Shown here in pieces: positions 48,350 through 59,764 of a stretch of DNA of 64,000 nt. The stretch covers positions 1,538,851-1,602,850 of the forward strand of contig CP137673.1 of NCBI GenBank assembly GCA_037976565.1, written 5' to 3'. Every line of letters starts with the position of its first letter. The first letter of the stretch is position 1. The notes under the pieces are model-generated. The model saw only the letters and a list, made by a program, of their open reading frames with translations, did no database searches and was not told the DNA's origin. This stretch comes from Mesocentrotus franciscanus (lineage: Eukaryota > Echinodermata > Echinoidea > Camarodonta > Strongylocentrotidae). The position numbers and the translations under genes were made by a program.

Positions 48350-48627
48350 CCCCTTGTCGTGGATACGTCGACGGACTGTCGATCTTAAGGTCCGCGGTTC
48401 GAGTCCCGCCGCGGCACTAATGTCCTTTGGCAAGACATTGATCGACATTTGCCACACTCAACCCAGGTGATGTAAATGGGTACCTGGCAGGAATTAATTC
48501 CTTGAAATGCTAGAGCGCCGCAGTGGCTGCCTTGCTAAAGCCAGGGTAATAATCGGGGCAGCGCCAGGAGCGTCACAACGTGACGGACATGTGCGCTATA
48601 TAAGAAGCCACCATTATTATTATTATT
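48350..48627 (+). mobile_element. tRNA-derived SINE, plus orientation
   Basis: Near-identical body to 8020-8300 with box B GGTTCGAGTCC and a (ATT)n tail; the head has lost part of box A (CTTGTCGTGGATACG). Confidence 0.9.
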
Positions 48628-48901
48628 CTCTAATATACAATGTACACCTGTTATTGCTTAACAAAATTATCTGTGTACTAGTTAAATGAACTTGGGCTAA
48701 CAAATATGTTTGTACGTGAGTATTCAAACATTTACTGCACTTACGAGTACCTCGTTTGCAGTGAATGAATCTGAATGTTTACAAGCAGAAAGTGTACATG
48801 TATGTAGTTTAATATTACACACATTATTTGCAAAAGACATGTATAGGAAGTACATGTATCTCGATGTTGGAGTACCTATTTAGGATATTATCAACAATAA
48901 A

Positions 48902-49284
48902 GCCCATCGCACACTATACGATCTGACTATGATGCGATTTCGGAATAGAATTTGATATGAACATTCAAACTTGTAAAATCTTATGATCGAGGAATAGAAT
49001 AGACATATTTATGATTAATACAATCTCATTTTAAAGGGATTTCAAGCTTCCTTGGAGAAGAAGAAGCTCAATCAGCTCAGGGTCGTATTGATATCAGAAT
49101 AGTACTACGATTTCCTTCGATTTGAAGCCGATTCGGGTTCTATTCTGACTAAAAAGCATAACTGCACTAATTAATTCCGGTTGTTAGTATTCCTATCAAT
49201 ATCTATAGCCTAACTCTTCCATATCTAATACAATTGCCATTTCTTTAAAAATCGGATCCGGGGGATCGTGTAGTGAGCTCTGGA
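48902..49284. mobile_element. Possible TIR element
   Basis: Ends CCATCGCACACTATACGATC and GATCGTGTAGTGAGCTCTGG are inverted matches at about 16 of 20 positions, 383 bp apart; interior AT-rich with repeated GGAATAGAAT. No coding. Confidence 0.5.
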
Positions 49285-49289
49285 CATAG

Positions 49290-50150
49290 GACATCTTGAC
49301 AAAATAACAAAAGATATCATCAAAATGTACGTACGGCCATACAATTTAGGTTGTCTTTACACTGATTAAATTATGTACAACATATACAGATTTACAAAGT
49401 AAATGTAAATTTAGCATTTAATTGCATCTAGTATTTTAGCGAGGCAATTAAACAAAAATTTCTTCAGAACTTCTAAAGCCCCAAAATATCCAATTTAAAC
49501 CCCCGTTTTTAATTTCCTCATAGAAAATTGAGGACAACAATGCAGCATTAAAAAGTCACAGGACACAACCATTTGTTTCAAAAGAAATAATCCTCCAAAA
49601 TATTAAAGAGGGTAAATAGTACGTTTCTTGCAAGAGATATTCAAGGCCATAAATAACTTGTATGTTTTTAAGTAAATGATACTGCAAACCAGGGCAGCAT
49701 CTCACGAAACTGTAATAAAAGTCAGACGTCGCCAACATCTCAGTCCCGCTGATAAATATGAGATACATTTTAAATGTGTTGTGATGGTATGTCTACATAC
49801 TAAAACTAATTAAACTTCATATATCATTTTCTCCAAGAGGGATAATTGTTTCTTTCTCGTGATATATGGACGTTGACCTTCTATTTAATCATTTGCCAAT
49901 TCGACACCATCTAAACTATTCGAAGCAAACAATCTGTTATGTTGGGCTTTTATCATACACAGAGTTGTTTAATTATATTCTACTCTCAGTGATCTTTAAT
50001 TTTTACGAAACAAACCAATACATGAATATTTGAAAATGTTTTCTTCGAATGGTGCCTCTGGGAGGATACCTGTTTCGTCTTCACTCCCACTCTTCAGTTT
50101 CGCTTGACTTCTATCTGAACAAAACTTTCTACATCGTACAGTGACTTCAT
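49290..50150. other. 3' flank of the fucosyltransferase gene
   Basis: Probable 3' UTR and downstream sequence; AT-rich, nothing defined. Confidence 0.4.
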
Positions 50151-50156
50151 CTTAAT

Positions 50157-51296
50157 CTATATACTCACACCTAATAATTCTGTCTGGTGCTCACACGAAT
50201 ATTTCCACCATTTTCCAAAATCAGGATTCCTCCCTCTCCATGAACTCTCTGGGTACAACGTAATCTCCACCAGCTTTTTGGTCAACTTACAGAGATTCTG
50301 AGGTGCCAATGCAGTTCTGGACCCCATACCCGTGGACGTCCTTCCTAACTTCCTCCACTCAAAATATTTATTATACAGAGTCTCATTGCGATCCAATAAA
50401 TTAATGTATTCAACAAATTCTTCCATTGTGCTGAAGTCGTTGAGATGAATAAAGGAATTCGGTGGTGCTAACCTCATGTAATCTTCCTTCCTTGCCCCGT
50501 AGACAATTGGAACCATGCCCGTGGCGTATGCATTTTTCCAGACCTTTTCAGTGATGTACTCAACACATTCACTGTTCTCAAGCGCAAGATAGAACTTGTA
50601 TTTCTGCATCTCCTTCAGGCAGCTTTGCCAGTCGTGCTTTGGACACTCATATGTGCCACACTCTCCATAAATGTGCACATCAAGATGCTTCTGCAAAGCA
50701 TGGACAAACTTGTTCCTTTCCCATCCTAATGGTTTGCATCGTGATGCCATCCACATCATCAGTCGTGACTTTTTTCCTCCTTTCACCTTGCTAGGACTAT
50801 CTCGCACAAAATACCCATATGACAGGGGGAAGTCTGACCCTGATCGGTACGTCATGCTGAGGTTGTAAGGGTTACCTTTGAACAGAGCAGACGGTGGAGT
50901 GAACTGTGGCTCATGCAAAGGACTCTCTTTGGAGTACAGTGCCCACAGTTGTCCTGGGGGCCTTGCCCTAGGGAGATAATGCCACTCAAAATTGCCAAAC
51001 GACCCTTCCATAAAAATGACGACATCCGCATCCCAAAAATCCTTCAAATTCAGAGTGTATCTCGCTTCAACACTGCATGGTATACCTTCACATTCAGACC
51101 TCACCCATATCTCGTTATTCAAGTAAACTTCTTCAGCCTGTGGTCTATGGTACTTGAGGATCCTGATCACGCAATCGTACGAAGGGTCCTGCTTTGCTTT
51201 ATAAAACTTATAGAGCACTCGATTGTCATTATAATTAAGTAACACTTTGGTGGTAGTGTTCATATCATGTGAAGAATACTTGGCAGTGTTTGTCAT
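50157..51296 (-). CDS. Alpha-1,3-fucosyltransferase (GT10), catalytic part
   Basis: 379 residues. GT10 enzymes transfer fucose from GDP-fucose to N-acetylglucosamine of N- or Lewis-type glycans in the Golgi lumen. The N-terminal acceptor half has RARPPGQLWALYSKESPLHE and MTYRSGSDFPLSYGYF. The C-terminal GDP-fucose half has KYKFYLALENSECVEYITEK, VWKNAYATGMVPIVYGARKE, APPNSFIHLNDF and YNKYFEWR, the GT10 hallmark run. Length is normal for the luminal part. A type II membrane anchor is encoded just upstream in another frame (51308-51538). The family is large in echinoderms and lancelets; I cannot assign a particular FUT. No introns are seen. Confidence 0.95.
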   Translation of the reverse strand: MTNTAKYSSHDMNTTTKVLLNYNDNRVLYKFYKAKQDPSYDCVIRILKYHRPQAEEVYLNNEIWVRSECEGIPCSVEARYTLNLKDFWDADVVIFMEGSFGNFEWHYLPRARPPGQLWALYSKESPLHEPQFTPPSALFKGNPYNLSMTYRSGSDFPLSYGYFVRDSPSKVKGGKKSRLMMWMASRCKPLGWERNKFVHALQKHLDVHIYGECGTYECPKHDWQSCLKEMQKYKFYLALENSECVEYITEKVWKNAYATGMVPIVYGARKEDYMRLAPPNSFIHLNDFSTMEEFVEYINLLDRNETLYNKYFEWRKLGRTSTGMGSRTALAPQNLCKLTKKLVEITLYPESSWRGRNPDFGKWWKYSCEHQTELLGVSI

Positions 51297-51307
51297 ATCT
51301 ACCCTGG

Positions 51308-51538
51308 CTAGAAGTCTTTTACATCCTGGGAAACAGGTTTATCATCACCTCCATACAAAGAATTTGATTGCGCTGCAGAAATACTGCGAGGGCGATAGTA
51401 CAAATAAATATTGCTCCCTGCACTTCTGAGTTCACCTGCATTCAATACCAGCACACTAATCAGAGCAAGAGAACAGAGTACAGAGAGAAACCTACCCTGA
51501 AATTTTCGACCCATCTTGGGAATGAAATATCCGGTCAT
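51308..51538 (-). CDS. N-terminal cytoplasmic tail and membrane anchor of the fucosyltransferase
   Basis: Encodes a short basic tail (MTGYFIPKMGRKFQGRF), a hydrophobic segment (LSVLCSLALISVLVLNAG) and a Ser-rich stem, the type II Golgi layout expected before a GT10 catalytic domain. It ends at a stop 12 nt before the catalytic ORF's first ATG. The catalytic frame is offset and runs open upstream only to about 51345. A net shift of +1 or -2 nt would join them: a sequencing or assembly error, an allele-specific break, or a recent pseudogene are all possible. Confidence 0.75.
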   Translation of the reverse strand: MTGYFIPKMGRKFQGRFLSVLCSLALISVLVLNAGELRSAGSNIYLYYRPRSISAAQSNSLYGGDDKPVSQDVKDF

Positions 51539-51539
51539 G

Positions 51540-51960
51540 CTTTATCTGGTAATGTTACAGCTGACGCCTGGATGAAACGCTGTAGTGTTTGGTAGCAGTG
51601 GCATTGAATTACCAGTTTGTCCTTGAAGCTAGGAGTTGCTTAGGTGTAAGAGTGTCATGATTCTCTTCCAGCCCGTGATATGAATTCACATGTTAAAGAG
51701 CCATTAAAGTTCTGATCCTACAGAGAGCTGTAAGAAAATGGAGTGAAAAGTTATAAATTAGTTTGCATTAAGAAGTGAACAAGAAGAAATATGTAAACTA
51801 AAACTGCTATCGTATTAGAACGATAGGCATGCATTGACGCCTGTGTTTCTACATGAAAGACGATAGAGCATCTCTCGGATTATTAAGAAGTATTTATAAG
51901 AAGTCTGTAGCATCTGTAATAGTATAGTAAAGTTAAATAGGCAGATAGAAAGGCCTCAAA
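51540..51960. other. 5' flank of the fucosyltransferase gene
   Basis: No core promoter element that I can name. Confidence 0.4.
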
Positions 51961-51981
51961 AAACGGCCCGAAACGGGTAAA

Positions 51982-52395
51982 ATGGCGCCTGGACGGTCAC
52001 GCATAAGTGATTGCGAAAACGAAGAGGTCAGTGACCTTGATGGGATGCTAGAGACTATGCCCACGAAGTTTGAAATGATTCGGGATAGAGAAAGGGACCC
52101 AGATAGGGCTCACAAGCACAGCGTGCAAAACAAATGGGATTTGGGTGAAAGAAGAATACGTCATGACGCGTGCTGTGGCCCAAATGGCCTTCCATACTCA
52201 TATAATCATGCAGGGTATAAAATGGCGTCTAAAATGCCCGGGGGATTTTATATATATGAAGATTTTGAAAATTTGTCAAGGGGCCTTGACAAATTTTCAA
52301 AATCCGGCTTCGAGATGCCCTGCGCTTGGCCACCCAGAATATGCCTGCATAATTTCAAGGAAAAAAGAACGGAAAGGGGCGAAAAACGTTCTTAA
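51982..52395 (+). CDS. Hypothetical ORF, 137 codons, probably repeat-derived
   Basis: ATG-started frame with charged sequence (DRERDPDRAHKHSVQNKWDL) and Cys/Gly segments (HDACCGPNGLPYSYNHAGY). It contains a 44-bp palindrome (52261-52304) and recurrent AAAATGGCGYC motifs (51979, 52220, 52398, 52504), which argue for repeat origin. No family recognised, no splice partners. Confidence 0.2.
   Translation: MAPGRSRISDCENEEVSDLDGMLETMPTKFEMIRDRERDPDRAHKHSVQNKWDLGERRIRHDACCGPNGLPYSYNHAGYKMASKMPGGFYIYEDFENLSRGLDKFSKSGFEMPCAWPPRICLHNFKEKRTERGEKRS
52261..52304. repeat. Perfect 21-bp palindrome with 2-bp loop
   Basis: GATTTTGAAAATTTGTCAAGG and its exact reverse complement separated by GG. Confidence 0.97.
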
Positions 52396-53089
52396 AAATG
52401 ACGCCACGGCCAATATGTGTTATAATTGTGCGGAAACCCAGTAGTAGACCATCCAAGATACGATTTTGTTGTTATACTTTTGACGGCATTTTGGGGGTAA
52501 TGCATGGCGTCCATGCTAAAACTCTTGTGAAAATAGTTCAAAATAACATAGGGGTGGGTGCCACGCATATTTTTTGCTCAAAATGTGAAAGAATGTCCAA
52601 AATCATGATTTTTATTTGTTTGACCGAATATGTATTATTTGAGAAAGACTTTTCAATTGATATCATTTTCATTATGAGACCTGTTTGATATACATTTGAA
52701 AGTTGGATAATATACACATAATTTTTGGCGCAATGAAACATGAAAGTGTGATTTACTCAGAACTTGGGGTTATTAAAACTAATCATATTTCAAGTTTTTG
52801 AAACACCATAAAGCTATCCATTGCAACACTTTTTCTCGATTAAACATATAACATATATGTTGTCGTGCCACACACAGAAAAGAAATGATAAGATAATGTG
52901 ATGGATAAGTCATTTTATGCTTTCCCAAATGTGTTGATGCCCTTTAACAGGATGCGCATTTTTGAGTGGAAAACAATCTGTACATGTGCCTTATATGGCA
53001 ATTCTCACATGTAGGCCTATTAGTAGTATTAGTCCATGGCCAATAAATGTAAATTAGGCCCCAACCCCTTAGACAAAATCTTAAATTTA

Positions 53090-54480
53090 GTATTTCTGTT
53101 AGGACCTTTAGCTATTAGAATGTGCGTTTTTGCCCTAAAGTTGGTGGCGGGTCTGACAACCATGTTAACGGATCAAGAACATTAGAATTTAAGGAAAAGT
53201 CATATATTTGTGATTTAGAAAGTTAAAAACACATTGAAAACATGTCGATATTTGTATTTAAAGTGAACCGGTAACATTGTTGAAGGTTGATGAAAAAACT
53301 TCGTATATTTTGTATGAAATGTTAATTATTATATTCCGTCTACTGAAATAACCCTCTAGCGTGCAAAAAATCCTGAAAAAATTCTCAAACCACAAAGATA
53401 TTTATGGTTTTCTTTGAAGGCATCAATGTGCAACACCCTCTAACAGTAAATTCTCCCAACCAATTTTTGAATTTTCCCAACCGTTTTCCATTAAAATAAG
53501 ACATAAACAGGCTCTTAAAAATCTTTCAACACTTTAATGTTTGGAATGGTATATAGAGCCAATTTATTGCTTTGTGACGATATACATTCACCTAAGATTT
53601 AATTAAATTATGATAATATTGTTGGGAAAATTTAGGAATCGATCCGATCAGTTTTCCCCAATTATTATCATAAATAATTGTCTGTTTTCACTCAAACTTT
53701 CAACTTATCTTTAATTGTACATCTGGCATTGAATTCAGTACCTTAACACCATTTCTCTCATCTAAATAATGATACCAAGTCCCTTTAAAGCTTCTCACTT
53801 TATTACAACTGCAAGTTATCATATGTGTCAGTCATGTTTAAAAATTACTGTTGCTATGGAAACAGTTAGAAAAAATTGATATTTGTATACAAAAATTACC
53901 TGACACTAATAAATATATTGTCAAATAAATGTTTGCATAATTCTAAATGATGATTTTTCTGTTCGCTAGGACCCTCAGCTATCTTAACCTGTTTGTTTGC
54001 CAGAACCCTATGGAAATATTTTAATTGTAGAAAATACTATAATTGTACTTCAACAACATATGGTAATCATCCAATAATTTCAGCTGACCGTTTGATTATA
54101 ATAAACAGAAATAGGTCATTTGAAGCCACGGTCTTTAAAAAAAATGGCTGTTGCCATGGAAACTGAATATTAAAAGAGTTGACTTCAGTGAACCAAACGA
54201 GAAAGGTCAATAATCAACACAAAATATAAAACAAACAAAATATGAGCAATATCAAATCATATATATTTGTTATCTAGGACCCTCAGCTATCATAATCTGC
54301 TCGCTTTGTCATAAAGTTGGTGGTGGATATTAACCAAGGTTAATAATCGGTTACACATCAAGAAATACATGAATGTTATAAGTACCACATATTTGTAATT
54401 GAACAACATAAAGACAAATGTAAGCAGCTAAATAAAAGTATTTAAGCTTCAAATTTGATTGCAATGTAATCTGAGCCATT
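53090..54480. repeat. Degenerate repeat of about 300 bp
   Basis: Anchor CTAGGACCCTCAGCTATC occurs at about 53966 and 54273, with a diverged form at 53098. TGTTGCYATGGAAAC occurs at about 53850 and 54148. CATAAAGTTGGTGG follows the anchor at 54310, with a related CTAAAGTTGGTGG at 53137. No coding content. Confidence 0.75.
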
Positions 54481-54784
54481 TGAGGTCACGATACGTTACT
54501 ATTTTAAATGCACTCTGAGAAGCAGTACGTATCCAATCTTTCATATCAAATTTTAATGTCATTTTTTTTTGTAAACATGTTTTAGGAGTAATGCTTTATT
54601 CCTGTTTTTATCTGAACCTTGAATATTTTGTATTCTTTCTTATTGTTTGTATCTTTATTGTTTTATGTTCTATGTATTGCTTAAATTTTTGTTAATTAAT
54701 GTCTTTTTAATTCTACAGAGAGGGCCTTGAGCAATATTCGTTATTGAAAGGGCTACCTTGTTTAAAGAAGACTAAAATAATAAT

Positions 54785-55128
54785 AATATGATTATCTTTT
54801 GCAGTACATGTGCCCAGGACTTATTGCTATACTACATCTAAGATGTCTACCAAAACTATCAATATAATGCTCAAATATTATCGAGAGAAAAGAAGAAACA
54901 TAAGAATAGAGATTTTCAAATAAAGTAAAATATAAAGAAGCATAGAGTACAGAATAAAGTAGAATACAAAATACAAATATAGAACATAAAGTAGAATATA
55001 AACTAGAAAGTTTTGAGGTAGAAGACAAGATAAAATATAGAAAAGAATATAAAGTAGACTATAAAGCAGAATACATCAGAATGTTTTGTAGTGTATAATG
55101 GTTGCTATAACCATTTCTCTATATCACA
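54785..55128. repeat. Old tandem duplication, unit A (partial)
   Basis: GCAGTACATGTGCCCAGGAC, AAGATGTCTACCAAAACT and AAAGTAGAATATAAA-type tail, matching 56852-57200 (unit B) and 58965-59150 (unit C). Confidence 0.8.
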
Positions 55129-55129
55129 T

Positions 55130-56135
55130 CTAATAATAATCAAACTCAGTTCTTTTATAGCGCATAACACATTACAGGATAACATGTCCATATGCGCTTT
55201 AACTAGAAGGGAAAGAATTACAAGAAAAAGTCATACAAATTAGAAAATCCACTTAGAAGCAAAAAAAGTACATGTACATGTAGTGTTGGACACTGAGTTC
55301 ATGGGTGTACACTTTAAACATTGAATAAATACCTTTTAAGAGAAATCTTAAACTTGTTTAAATCATTGTGATTTCTCATGGAATCTGGAAGTACATTCCA
55401 TAAAACTGAGGAGGCGTGGGTAAAATAATGTTCACCATATTTTTTAGTTGAGGTGGGAGGGACAATGAATAATGATTTTGAGCTTGATCTTAAAGTACGA
55501 GTAGACCGATACAATGATAATAGTTCACTTTAATAGGAAGGGGCAATGTCATGAAAGCATTCGTATGCAAAAACTAATAGTTTAAACAAAATACGGGAGT
55601 AGACAGGAAGCCAATAATGTAGATTTCGTAGCACAGGAGTGATTGATTCATATTTGCGAGTTCGGGTCACTAATCTCGCCGATGAATTTTGAATAGTCTG
55701 CAATTTTCTGATAGGTCGATGAGGAAGACCAAAAGAAGACTATTACAAAAAAAAATCAATGTGGCATAAAACAAATGCATGGACTAATTTTTCAATGGTG
55801 GGCCTATCCCAAAAATCACGGATTTTTTCAATCCTATACAAAGCATACGAAGCAGCGCGAAATTTTTTAGATATAAAATTCTCAAATGTCAACCGACAAT
55901 GAAAAATCACTCCTTGGTTTCTACAAGATCTGTTGATTGTGTTTCTCGGAAACATGAAGAAATGTGGAGGAACTCTGTTTTACTACTGTTTAGCTTCAGG
56001 CTATTCAGCTGAGACCACTCGTAATTGATAGCGAGTATACAATTTAAGATTTCAGTAGTTCGATCAAAATCATTAGACTCTTTAAAGGAAACATACAGTT
56101 GCGTATCATCCGTATAGAAGTTCAGCGATACACTA
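55130..56135 (-). mobile_element. CR1/L2-like LINE 3' fragment
   Basis: Minus strand encodes the RT active-site region FYTDDTQLYVSFKESNDFDR and WSQLNSLKLNSSKTEFLHMF. The connection domain (SYALYRIEKIRDFW, VHAFVLCHIDF) and the C-terminus (RTLRSSSKSLFIVPP, LWNVLPDSMRNHNDLNKFKI, SLKRYLF) follow, with an (ATT)n tail at 55127-55135. Two or more stops and frameshifts. It inserted between units A and B of the tandem duplication. Confidence 0.88.
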
Positions 56136-56139
56136 ATTC

Positions 56140-56416
56140 ACTTTACAGTTGATTCCTCTTAGTTGATTCCATTGTTCGGAGGTCCATGGTTTAGCACAGA
56201 AAGAGAGAGAGAAGTGATTATTCTCACCTTTAACGACGATGTATTATTATTCCTGTTTGTTTGTTCATCGTCTCTACCATGCTATTTGAATTGATGACAA
56301 TAAACGACATTGAGCTACTATTTTTTATCAGTGTAGCATCGCATGGCAATCACATTGCAGAAAAAAACGTCAGTATCACGTTTTATCATTTAAAAGAAAG
56401 CTGAATTTGAACCCCA

Positions 56417-56447
<31 letters not shown>

Positions 56448-56707
56448 TCGGCATTGCCTTCCTTTTCCCTCTCTTTTTATTCTTACCACGAAGTACGTAA
56501 GGTGCATGTGTATACCTCGATCGCAAAAAAGAAAATCACTTAAATTGATGAAATGATTCTCCTTCTCCTTCTTTTTCTTCTTCTTCTTCTTCTTCGTAGT
56601 AGTAATATAAGTAGTTGTGTTATTGCTATTGTTATTACTATAATTATTATCATTGTTATCATCATTATTTGATATTATTATTATCATCAGCATCATCACT
56701 GTTAGTA

Positions 56708-56758
<51 letters not shown>

Positions 56759-57200
56759 CATGTAATAGGAGCCTTGTAGTAGTGGTATCATTCTTATCCA
56801 TATGATCAAGGAGTTGCTCGTACCTCCTTGGTATTATCATGATTATCTTTTGCAATACATGTGCCCACGATTTGCTGTTAAACTAAATCCAAGATGTCTT
56901 CCAAAACTTTCAATTTGTTGCTTATATATAATCAAGAGAAAAGAAGAATCATAAAATTGATAAATTTTACGATAAGGTAAAATATAAAGCAGCATAAATT
57001 AATGAAAAAATAGAATATGAAGTAGAAAAATAGAACATAAAGTATAAATATAAACTAGAACATAATTATTAAGGTAGAATACAAGATTAAATATAGAATA
57101 TAATATAAAAGAAGACTACAAAGCAGAATATATCATAATATATTGTAGTCTACAGTATAATGGTTGATGTACTAGTACTAGTAACCATTTCTTTATTTCA
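56140..57200. repeat. Old tandem duplication, unit B
   Basis: Shares with unit C, in the same order: GTTGATTCC, a CGTCTCT..CATGCTATTTGAA segment, CAATAAACGACA, (TC)n, CATTGCCTTC, TTCTTACCACGAAGTA, GTGCATGTGTATACCTCGA, (AGT)n, ACATGTGCCCA and AAGATGTCTTCCAAAACTTT. Confidence 0.85.
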
Positions 57201-57581
57201 AATTAAAGTTAAACATGGTCTCATGTATTTTGGTAATTTTTAGGGAAAAGCAATCTTAGCAACGACTGTTGCTGAATTTTAGCGAAAATCGTTCGCCATT
57301 GCTGCTATTTAATACTACATGTATAATGACAAGCAGTAGCACATTAATATTTCAGGACTCGTGATAAATTCGTTTAACAGTTGATTCCACTTGGTTGATT
57401 CTATTGTTCGGATTATTTGGCGGGTTCTCACGATGAATGACGTTGTATTATTCTTCTTATCCGTTCATCGTCTCTGCAGTGCTATTTGAACAATTTCTTG
57501 ACAATAAACGACACAGTAGTACTATTTTTATGTAGCGTCACTTGGTAATCACATGGCAGACAAATGATCATCAGTACCGGG

Positions 57582-58117
57582 TTAAAGGTAGTGTATCCCT
57601 TTTGCAGCCAACATAAAAGTATGTAGAACTTTGCAGGAATTATGAATATGTCACGTTTGTCCTATCTGTGAAATTTAAACGTTAGCAGTGCCCTAGTATT
57701 CAAATTATGCAAGGAAACCCGTTTACTTTCTAGACTTCACAGTCGGATACTATTGAGTGACTGACTGACTCCTTTTTTCTTTGGTAATAACATACATAAA
57801 AATGAGCTGTAACGGGTACATGAGCATTTGTCTACATCAATAACCAACTTCTTGCAATGGCCAAAATCAAACTGATTGAATCTTTGCGCAGCACAAAACG
57901 TACGACCATTTGGTACAAGGGTCTGAAAATTAGACTATTTGATTAAACAGCCGCGATCGCTAAATTCGATTCGACAACTAACGGTCGTTATTTTTCCACA
58001 TAAAGACATTTTCAAGCCCTTTCGTTCTGAAGTTCTAAACTAGTATTTTCTTTCAAATGCCGTTGGAAATTAACCTTTTCATTTTTTTGGCCTGCTAATG
58101 GGACATAGTACCTTTAA
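57582..58117. mobile_element. TIR element with TTAA ends, 536 bp
   Basis: Left TTAAAGGTAGTGTATCCC, right GGGACATAGTACCTTTAA (inverted). TTAA at both ends recalls the piggyBac target site, but no transposase is present. A half copy lies at 39667-39922. Confidence 0.75.
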
Positions 58118-58249
58118 GAAAAAATGGATTTGAACTCGGGCTATTCTCTCTCTCTCTCTCTCTCCTGTTTTGTCATTGCCTTCTTTTCCCTCGCTTACTT
58201 CATTCTTACCACGAAGTATTTATGGTGCATGTGTATACCTCGAACATAC

Positions 58250-58318
58250 AGAGAATAATCACCAACATCGCTGACATTATTCTTCCTTTCCTTGTTCTTC
58301 TCCTTCTTCTTCTTCGAT

Positions 58319-58369
<51 letters not shown>

Positions 58370-58537
58370 ATAGTAGTAGAAGTAGTAGTAGTAGGAGCAG
58401 TTTTGTTAGTATCATAATTATTATTGTTTTATTTATTATTATACCTATTATTAGTATACCTCGACAAGAGAGAATAATCACCAACATCGCTGACATTATT
58501 CTTCCTTTCCTTGTTCTTCTCCTTCTTCTTCTTCGAT

Positions 58538-58570
<33 letters not shown>

Positions 58571-58738
58571 ATAGTAGTAGAAGTAGTAGTAGTAGGAGCA
58601 GTTTTGTTAGTATCATAATTATTATTGTTTTATTTATTATTATACCTATTATTAGTATACCTCGACAAGAGAGAATAATCACCAACATCGCTGACATTAT
58701 TCTTCCTTTCCTTGTTCTTCTCCTTCTTCTTCTTCGAT

Positions 58739-58771
<33 letters not shown>

Positions 58772-58830
58772 ATAGTAGTAGAAGTAGTAGTAGTAGGAGC
58801 AGTTTTGTTAGTATCATAATTATTATTTGT
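58250..58830. repeat. Three tandem units of about 205-217 bp with (AGT)n
   Basis: Unit: GAGAATAATCACCAACATCG, TTCTTCGATGTAGAAG, (TAG)n and TTTTGTTAGTATCATAATTA, starting near 58250, 58470 and 58672. The (TAG) count drops from about 15 to 8 between units. In-frame length gives a long but meaningless poly-Leu/Arg ORF. Confidence 0.95.
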
Positions 58831-59159
58831 TTTATTTATTATTATGTAATAGTATTATCATTATTATCATCAGCCTCACCAATGTAGTTAGTAGTAGTAC
58901 ATGTAGTAGTAGGCCTTGTAGTAGTGATATCATTCTTATTATTTTTATCATGATTATGTCTTGCAATACATGTGCCCAGGATTTACTATTAAACTACATC
59001 CAAGATGTCTACCAAAACTTTCAATTCGTTGCTGAGATGTTATAGAGAGAAAACAAGAAACATACAGATAATCATAAGAGAGTTAGAAAGAAAAGTGATG
59101 GAAGGATAAAAACAAGGGCTAACGTATGGAAGAATATATATATATATATATATATATCA

Positions 59160-59760
59160 AGAGAAAGACAAGGAAAGATAGAAAGATAATTTGAAGGATG
59201 AAAACAAAGGAAAACGTTGGGGAAAGAGTGAGAAGATAATAGAACAAAAAGAAATACTTGGAAATGATGGAAGAAAAGATGAAAGTGGTATTATATCATA
59301 AGGAAATATAACAACAAAAGATGAAAGAAGGATAACAACCGCGAATAACATTAGAAAAGATAGAAAGAGAAGATAAAAGAAGAGAATTAAGAAATACAAA
59401 TGCGTTGATAGAAGGAAAGTTTGGGAATAAAGGATAAAAAATAAAGAAAAAAGAAGGAAAGATAGAGAAAATGGTAGAACGATAAATGAACGATAAATGA
59501 CATAAAGAAAGATACAAAGTAGAAAAAACAAGAAATACAAAGGGAATTTCGAAAAGAGATGAAAGAAGAATGAAAATCAAAGAGTGAAATAAGAAAGATA
59601 GAGGTAAAGGTTAACGAAGGTTAAAAAAACAATAATATCGTAAGGGAAATGAAAGAAAGGATAAAGGAATAACAAATAAAGAAATACATTAGGCTAACAG
59701 GAGAACATAAAAAAGGGGGAGAGAAAAAGAGCTGTACTGAAAAAGTCATAGAAGATAAAT
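59160..59760. other. GAAA-rich intergenic sequence
   Basis: Purine-rich (AAAGAAAGAT-type) low-complexity sequence; (TA)n at 59137-59156. ORFs on the minus strand are Phe/Leu/Ser composition artefacts. Confidence 0.7.
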
Positions 59761-59764
59761 TCCT

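Larger units (their letters stand above)
57360..59150. repeat. Old tandem duplication, unit C
   Basis: Same order of landmarks as 56140-57200, enlarged by the TTAA-ended element at 57582-58117 and by the three-fold repeat at 58250-58830. Confidence 0.85.

Noticed and set aside
50671..51242. Plus-strand ORFs within 50.6-51.3 kb
   Set aside because: Antisense of the fucosyltransferase gene.
58206..58887. ORFs of about 200 codons rich in Leu/Arg or Ser
   Set aside because: Produced by three tandem units containing (TAG)n; composition is microsatellite-driven.
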